NCBI GenBank assembly: GCA_946699065.1
Contig: CAMPDV010000079.1
Span: forward strand, 682,001-746,000
Length of the DNA: 64,000 bases
Direction: 5' to 3'
Origin: Loxodes magnus
Taxonomy: Eukaryota; Ciliophora; Karyorelictea; Loxodida; Loxodidae
Shown here: positions 57,288 to 64,000 of the stretch, one piece after another
How the letters are laid out: each line of letters starts with the position of its first letter
Position numbering within the stretch: the first letter of the stretch is position 1
Notes under the pieces: model-generated
The model's database searches: none
The model's input: only the letters and a program-made list of their open reading frames with translations
What the model was told of the DNA's origin: nothing
Translations under genes and position numbers: made by a program

Positions 57288-58140
57288 TTTTATGTTTTTC
57301 TAATTTTAAGGCTTATTTATATTTAAAATTTGCTTATAAACTTATACTTTTTCCACTTTAAGTCAAAATTTAGTCCACCTTTAGACATTATTAATCTTAT
57401 AATTTCACTATAATAACTTATGTTATTCTTAAGCTAACTATTTTGCTAAGTGTTACTAATATGCATTAATATTCACCCCTTTACTTTTATCCATTCATTT
57501 TTTATTTTAGCCATTCATCTAATCCTTATACATCACTACCTTGCCTTCTTTAGTATTAGATATTATAGCAAACTAGCTTATCTTTCCTTAGTAAAACCCA
57601 AAGCTTTTAGAATCATTTCAATGCTTTAGCTTATTATTCAATCTTAAAATAAACTTTATAGAGTTTCCCACTAACTAAGCCTTTAGTGTAAAATTACCTT
57701 TTTATAAAAATAGAATATAATACAACTTAATTTCACTATAGATCATTCCCTTTTTAATGCATGATCTCTTTACTTATAAGCCTAATTTATGATACTCTGT
57801 TATATGCACTTTCAACCCTTTTACTGGCTAATCAAATTCTTAGCTTATTAAGTTATGATTCTTAGCCTTAAGCTTTTAAACTAGTTTTTACTTTCTTTTG
57901 ATTAATGACTACATATAGCTTTTGCAAAACTCATTATAAATTCAAACAAGTAAAACTTAAATCTAAAATAGCTTAAAAAAGAGCATTAAAGCTCTAACAA
58001 AAGTACTTAGATAGTCAAGTGAAATAAGAAGAAGCAAGGTATAAAGATGGTAAGATAGCAGTAATGAGAGTTAGTTAGTGTTAGTTTACTAAATTGTTAA
58101 ATAGCGTTTTACTTGAAATTAGGTTAATAATAAACTAAAG
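57288..58140. other. Intergenic, no gene seen
   Basis: AT-rich spacer between two plus-strand genes. No family motif, repeat or RNA gene was found. Confidence 0.5.
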
Positions 58141-59172
58141 ATGGGATGCAAAAAATCAAAGCTAATAGTTTTAACTGTCGAGCTGGACATCAAATTCTGT
58201 TGCTAATCCTAAGTTACTATTAAGATTTTAGATGATTAGAAGGTGAAGGAAATTGAGGAAAGGCTTCAGGATTACATTCTGGATAGATATGATAAAGCTT
58301 GTGTTCAGTTCTAGTTGACTTGGAATGAGAAAAATCTTTCTAGCAATGCGCAATTGTTTGAATATGACTTACCTGAAAAAACCTAAATTTGTGCGAATGT
58401 TAGGTATTTGGGAGAATTGCTTTTGCTAAAGCTAATTGTAGATGGTAAAGAGGTAAAGCTAAAGATACACTAGAATTAATGTATTGGGTTGCTATTCAGA
58501 ACTGTAGAAAGCCTTTTCAAGCGCGGCTTCCAACTTTATTTCAAGGATCAAGAACTGGAAAACAAGTATACTTTGGCAAACTATGGAATTACCGATTAAA
58601 GTGAAATAAAGCTTCAATGGGAAGATCAGAAATCGAACTTTATATGTTGGAGTAGTAAAAAAACTGGAGTTATATTATAAGGAACTTGCTAAAATCCTAA
58701 TTGTCAAGCATTTCAACAGTAAATAATCAACAACCTAGGATTTGGAATTTTTTGTGTAAGCAAGTTTGCTGAACAAATTGAATGTCCTTTATGTAATGAA
58801 AAAGCAGGCTTCATTGCCTTTGGATTCCAAAACTGCTAGTATCTTATATCAAGTGAACTAACCTAGTGCTAAGATGAAATTTATAAGTTCAAGATAGCAA
58901 GAAAACTAAAGTGATAAAAAGAGAATAATAAGAAGTAAAAAATATGAGTGTATCAGCTTGATTTAAAGAATTGACAGAAGTTCGAATAATCTGAAGCCTA
59001 AGTATACTCAAGGAAAGAATCTTCGGTTCTTAAGAATAGTCTGTGCTAAATTTCTTAAAGTAGACCAATTAAGGTGAACAGCGAAAATTACATTGGTTAT
59101 GTGGATTAGGAAACTGAAAGACTAGGAAATATATAAAAATTCACTGAAGGTGATAAATTCATGGATTGGTGA
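58141..59172 (+). CDS. MGC-acylated protein with ubiquitin-like segments and zinc ribbon
   Basis: 343 residues, ATG to TGA, no intron needed. MGCKKSK at the start is an N-myristoylation plus palmitoylation signal with a basic patch, so the protein is probably membrane-attached. Residues about 10-75 and 95-165 look like beta-grasp (ubiquitin-like) segments; the second, LLLLKLIVDGKEVKLKIHQN to ENKYTLANYGITDQSEIKLQ, has the L.(D)YGI.D...I.L ending of ubiquitin-like folds. Then comes a zinc-binding part: GTCQNPNCQAF and IECPLCNEKAGF, two CxxC-like pairs about 35 residues apart. The C-terminal third is basic. Proteins with repeated ubiquitin-like folds and a CP.C pair occur widely in ciliates without known function. 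Trp at WVYQLD and NWQKFE are TGA. Confidence 0.72.
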
Positions 59173-60369
59173 TGGTTCCAATTATTGTGCTTTTAGTTAA
59201 TAATTTCTTTTTTATTTCATGTATTAGACTTTTATATATGCTGTTTCGTTTTAAGAGCACTAAATTAGGTATTAATCTCCTTAGCTGTTAATAGCATATT
59301 CAATCAAATTTAATCTCTTAATTGATTCCAAAAATAAAGTAAAATATCTAATTTAATGAATGTAATTGCTATATTAATTATGATGATAACTTTTTACCTT
59401 GTTAGACTAACATTGTCTATATCATTTCACTTCAACCTCACTTTAGTATAACTTAAGAATTATAAAATTTTTAGTTAATTCTTAAGAAAATTCAATAATA
59501 AGTCAATCATCTATAGATTATTTAACCATCTTATTCTTAGCAAAGCCTTACATACTCATTTTGATTAGTTCAGTATGTATTAATTTAATCCTAAATATTT
59601 GTTAGCTAAATATAGTTAAATACAGTTTAGTAAATATAGGCTATAGGTAATTACTAAGACCATTAGCACTTTATATCCAATTAATAAGAGTAAGTAGCTT
59701 CATATTTGTGCTGTAGCTTTAAATTATGGATTAGTTATTATTTATGCATCTGACTAATATACTCTTCCTATACCCTTTTACACCAAAGCCCTTTACAGTT
59801 ATCTAATATATCTAGAGGATTGATATTTACTTCTTTATTGGTAATTACACTTATATTATGGTAGGATTTTTATAAATAAATTTAAATTTCTTATAATGTA
59901 GTTAAGAGGATTTTTACTAAGATAATACTGAAAGATATGAAGACCCATATTTAAGTTTCTTATATAATAAAAGAAAACTTTTTTATTAAAGAAACTCTTG
60001 GTTCTGCTTTAAACCAAATAGTAGCATGCATTCTCCTGTCTTTATTACTCATCAAATTTTATACTTTTCTATTGTTATTCATTAAGTTCTAATAACTCTT
60101 GCCAACTTTTAATGAGATATCAGCCTCTTAAAGTTTAACTTCTTCAATGGTATTAGTTGAGTAAATAACTCAATAATAGCTGACATAAAGAACTGGACTT
60201 AAGTATAAAGAGTTTTAAGAATTTTCTTTATCACTAAAATTTTCAAACTTCAGGGAAGTTTTTTTCCTATTCTAGAAATGTAATACAACATACTGGAGCT
60301 ACTATAGAACTCATTTTCTTAATGGTTAAACTTAAAATTGTTAAATAGATAAAGTTAAACTCTTAGTTT
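59173..60369. other. Intergenic, no supported gene
   Basis: AT-rich convergent region. The part just below 60370 could be a C-terminal extension of the RING gene if its TGA were Trp (next TGA near 60260). Nothing else recognised. Confidence 0.45.
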
Positions 60370-61770
60370 TCAAGATATTCTCTACCACTGTGCGTTACTC
60401 ATTAAATAAGTATGAAGAACACTTTGCTTATCAAACTGATAAATCTAGTCCAAAGCTAAGAAAGGCTAAGCAGAAACTGGACAGCTGCCTTAGAATTTTT
60501 CGCTGTGCTTCTAAATTTGCTTAAAATCAAATAAATATGTATCGATGTTTCCTCGTCCATTGCAGTAAATTAAACTTGAATTCTAATTTGCTAAATAGCA
60601 TCCAGAACTAAAGCCTTTTATTGGCATTAGGGTGCTATGCAACTTCCATTGATTAGTCTTATTATCATAAATTTAGATTTTGTTTGATAGTCCGCATATT
60701 GAATCTCCACCAACTGCATAAATTATCTAATTCTAGTCGATGAAGCATCCAAAGTTACCAGTTGGTTCAATGATATCTGAAATCTATTTGAATTACTAAC
60801 TTTGTAGATTGAAGACTTCACATTATTTAGCGAATGGAATACTACTAGAAATTATGAAATCTAACTTAGAATCAGCATATATAGTCCTATGAAAGCATCT
60901 ACCGAATTGCATTTTATATTCATTTGCCATGCCCTTATTAAATAGCGTAAATCTCTAGGTTTGTAGAACTCCACCTGAGATTACTATTTTATCATCTATT
61001 TATTCAATCTATGTATAGTTATTCTCAGTTTTTATTGTGTTCATATCTTAAGTTTATAATTACTTAATATCTAAGTTGTAAATTAAAAGAGTTGAAGAAT
61101 CAACTCCTACAGTCATTAGAGAATTAAACTCTCCACCTAAAGTTATCTACTGTTCTTGCTAAACAATTTGCTTGATTATTTCTTTTGGAGGTTGGTTCAC
61201 TTTAATTGCGTTAAACTAAATTTACTGCTATTTAACCAGTTACATCTAAAGCAAATTTTTTTCATTTTCCCACTATTTTTCCTTTAACTTGTACTCCTAT
61301 ACTTACTAAAACAGTTCTTAAAAACCATCATTCTTCTATTCTTTTTTCTAGTTTTAAATTAAAAATGGTTTAATTATACTTGAGTGCTGACATTAAGAAA
61401 GCAAATGAATTAGTAAATCTTCTCTGATTTTAGCTGCACATCCTTTCATTGGACAAATATTGGATTAAATGCATTCATTTTAATGCTTTTGAAACTACTC
61501 TAAAGACATAACTAATCCACACCATTAATTGAGACATCTCACTTAAAGCTGCATTATCAAATTAGTCATTTTAGGATTTACTTTTCTTGAAATGAAGGGA
61601 GATTTTCTACAACCTGGACAGATATTTTTTATTTATTCAACATGTTCAGTACAGATTGTCATGAAGCAATCACTACACTCTAATGGCTTCTCTAATACAT
61701 CAAGACAAAACGAGCAGACGAACTCTTCGCAAGCTTTATTATCTAAAAATCAATCTTATGGAAATCCCAT
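60370..61770 (-). CDS. RING - TRAF-type zinc finger - kelch-like protein (putative E3 ubiquitin ligase)
   Basis: 466 residues in one frame. N-terminal RING: FVCSFCLDVLEKPLECSDCF, then TICTEHVEQIKNICPGCRKS, giving the C-x2-C...C-x-H...C-x2-C set of the cross-brace. Next TRAF-type zinc fingers (VRCLNQWCGLVMSLEQFQKH, CPMKGCAAKIREDLLIHLLS, CQH). A coiled-coil linker follows (QEYKLKEKQWENEKNLLQMQ), then kelch-like blades (EFNSLMTVGVDSSTLLIYNL, DDKIVISGGVLQTQRF, IIYAVGGDSICGLSNKIQIY). This is the usual RING-TRAF E3 plan with a beta-propeller as substrate reader. The TGA after QRIS could be Trp, which would add about 35 residues; the propeller already looks complete. Confidence 0.9.
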
Positions 61771-62346
61771 TTTATATAACTAGACTAAAGTAAAAAGACT
61801 TTACTTCTTTAATTAAAAGCAGTAAATAATTATCTTTTCAGTCCTTACTTTAAAAGTATCTTTGAATATCTATTAAAACCTTCCTTTATACTTTAATTTT
61901 AACTACTAACGCTAATACTCATATCAATACTGATAATCATTAATTACCTAGCGGTTAATTTTATTGAAAATAGGATGGATATAAAAGATAATGTAGAGTC
62001 TAAAAATAGAAATAGCTTTATAGTGCTTCATTTTAGTATTACATTCTCTTCTATCTAAAATATAAGCAGAACTTGCAAGTTAATAGCTTCATTGTATTTT
62101 CTTTTTATGAAAGAGTGTTATAATATCTATTAATACTATTGAAAATAGCTAGCAATGCTCTACTGGTTTTATATTATTCATTTCTCTTTAAATCCAGCTT
62201 CTTAACACTGCCTTTCTCATAACTTTGTCTTAGTTCATTCTATGAGGTACTAGAATAATTAAAGTATCATCATTTAACACTTTAGAAAAGAGATTTTTAA
62301 GTTTAAATTTGATTTAAAAATTCTTAAGATTATTAAAAGCCAAAAC
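61771..62346. other. Intergenic between two minus-strand genes
   Basis: AT-rich; likely carries the promoter of the RING gene and the 3' end of the GNAT-like gene. No motif recognised. Confidence 0.45.
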
Positions 62347-63063
62347 TCAAAGCTTGGCATCTGGAAGGAGCCTTGTTCTGAAAAATACTGCTCTATCACA
62401 CTTTATGATATTTTTGTTCTGCTCCATTGTTTCTCATACTTCTTCAGCTTTCTCGAATACTTTTTTACCCTTAAAGACAAAGTCTTTGTACTTAACTTCT
62501 GCTACTTTGTATAACACTTTGGTTTAAATATCAAATCTATAAGTGATTGGATTAGTTGTTCATCCATAAGCATACTTGTAGCCTTTCTATTAAGTTACTA
62601 TATAGTTTCATAAGCAAAGCTTTTCTAGCAATTTTTACCCCGAATATTCATAATTTACCCAGACTGTCTCACCTAGTCATACTTTTCCTCTGGGTTATTA
62701 AGTCATTTCTTCTGGCATTTTTCTTTCCATTTCCATTTGAAGTTAATGAACAGGCGAATCATTCCATTCATTAGGATTTTCATAAGCTGGCTTTAAATCT
62801 ACCATATCAGCTCCAAAATATGCTCCAATTACTTTATTCTTCACTAAATCAATAGCAACAATCGAAAATTCAGAATTCACTAAATGAGGCCACATTTATT
62901 CCCACTAAATTTTTCTCTTTTCAGCAGACATCTAAAGAGTTTTAGCAAGTACTTCATGGTCATTATAGAACTTAATATTTTCAAAGCATCCTTCTTTATG
63001 TTCCTCTTTCATTATGCAATATCCTATGTTATTGGAAACCTCTAAATATTTATTGTCGCTCAT
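62347..63063 (-). CDS. GNAT-like acetyltransferase-fold protein
   Basis: 238 residues from ATG to TGA, no intron. MSDNKYLEVSNNIGYCIMKE is followed by EGCFENIKFYNDHEVLAKTL, SEFSIVAIDLVKNKVIGAYF (the strand pair before the acetyl-CoA loop in GNAT folds), a long polar insertion, GETVWVNYEYSGQKLLEKLC, and AYGWTTNPITYRFDIQTKVL. The order of beta strands and the GQ.LL..L helix resemble GNAT proteins in which the acetyl-CoA-binding motif is weak; similar proteins are common in ciliates. The catalytic role and substrate are not evident. The terminal TGA follows DAKL; Trp in YGWTT and EVWETM is TGA. Confidence 0.6.
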
Positions 63064-64000
63064 TATTATTAATCACTTCTTTCAATTATGATTAACTTAA
63101 CTAAATTTAATTCTTAATATCCAATTATTTAGATTAATTCTATTAAGTCTTATTAGTTATCTTTTCGTCATCAAATTTAGACTATTAATTAAAAACTTTT
63201 AGCTATTATTTAGACAGTTAATTACAAATATAGATTATTAGCCTTATCTATTTTTAGTATTTAGGTATTATCTATCTTTGTTGAAAAGGCATTTAATTTA
63301 ATTATCTTTTATGAGCTTTTATTTAAACTAGGAGTAATTATGTTGAAAATTATAGAAGGTTGAAGCTTACTTAATAATATGGTTTTAATTAGGTGGCATT
63401 ATTGAGTTATTAAGATAAAGTTATTGACTCAAGTTTTGAATAACTCTAATCTTGATTAATTTTATTTAAAGGTATTAATTAATTAGGATACTTTAGACTA
63501 TATATCTGACTAATTTTTATTATTTTCATTTAACTTGTTTTCAATTTTTTACCTGACTATAAGTTCAGCTTATTACTCACTCTATTTTGCTCTTAAAACT
63601 TCGATTTGGTCATTTCTTGTATTATTTATCTCATTTTACTTAACTTATGGTAATTAATTAGAATCAATACAGATGTTTGATTTTTTATCTTTTTCCCAAA
63701 GTTTATCTAGCATGAGTGCTCTTATCTTATAAAGTAACATTCCTTAACTGATGATTTTGCTATTTTCAATAATGATTTTTTGTTTTTTATATACCCTTTC
63801 CAGAAAATCATTTTTTGTATAATTATTTTTTCTATTTTTGGTTAAATCATAAATAACCCCAAATTATTTTTTCTTAACCCTTATTTACACTTACAACCTA
63901 TAAATTTATCTCGCTAATTAGTTTTCCTTGTATCAGAATATATATATTCTTTGCCTTATACTTAATGAAGCTAAAATCCTGTTTTAACATTATGATAAAC
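63064..64000. other. AT-rich end of window, no gene seen
   Basis: No coding family, RNA gene or repeat was recognised. CCCC and AACCC runs near 63857-63900 are isolated, not telomeric repeats. Confidence 0.45.

Noticed and set aside
61592-61783. Plus-strand 63-codon ORF
   Set aside because: Antisense to the RING finger; Cys/His pattern is on the minus strand.
63841-63905. CCCC and AACCC runs resembling telomere units
   Set aside because: Isolated, not tandem, and inside AT-rich sequence; no chromosome end is supported.

Overview
The window looks like a karyorelictean-type ciliate nuclear genome (Loxodes-like; the heterotrich Condylostoma is the alternative). It is very AT-rich. Recognisable protein families read through only if TAA and TAG are glutamine and internal TGA is tryptophan, while nearly every convincing gene ends at TGA. 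That is the ambiguous UGA (Trp/stop) karyorelict code. With the standard code almost no gene is visible. Several genes also need very small GT-AG introns (16-23 nt, perhaps one of 34 nt) to keep frame. Because no codon is always a stop, open length means nothing here; calls rest on family motifs, Asp/Glu-containing translations, and agreement of start, splice sites and a final TGA.

Layout. 1-8030: three pieces of non-LTR (LINE) retrotransposons: a decayed reverse-transcriptase copy, a nearly complete element with an unusual tandemly duplicated domain before its endonuclease, and a 3' tail fragment. 8.3-14.7 kb: cystathionine gamma-lyase (minus), a possible signal-peptide protein, a PI31-like proteasome regulator and a coiled-coil protein (minus). 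17-19 kb: weak reading only. 19.1-31.6 kb: TauE/SafE-type transporter, a novel protein with an internal duplication, a receptor-like kinase, a TKL kinase-kelch protein (minus) and a four-helix membrane protein (minus). 32-40.2 kb: a polytopic membrane protein, a small novel gene abutting a MATE transporter, a novel gene, a four-cNMP-domain PKG-like kinase with DFR instead of DFG, and a novel gene. 40.46-41.86 kb: a 1.36-kb insertion flanked by an 18-bp direct repeat, of unknown family and different composition. 42-50.8 kb: a novel gene, a large MGC-acylated C2 protein, a mucin-like protein with 50-residue repeats, and a secreted protein with seven Cys-rich repeats (minus). 51.5-63 kb: novel gene (minus), MPDU1 (minus), a polytopic ciliate-type membrane protein, a VHS-GAT adaptor, an MGC/ubiquitin-like/zinc protein, a RING-TRAF-kelch E3 ligase (minus) and a GNAT-like protein (minus).

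The content is typical of a protist chromosome arm: signalling kinases, membrane and surface proteins, ubiquitin-proteasome and endosomal sorting parts, and metabolism. There are no operons; neighbours sit on both strands, often 50-300 nt apart, sometimes with apparent end overlaps that may be model errors. No rRNA, tRNA, CRISPR array or telomere repeat was recognised.
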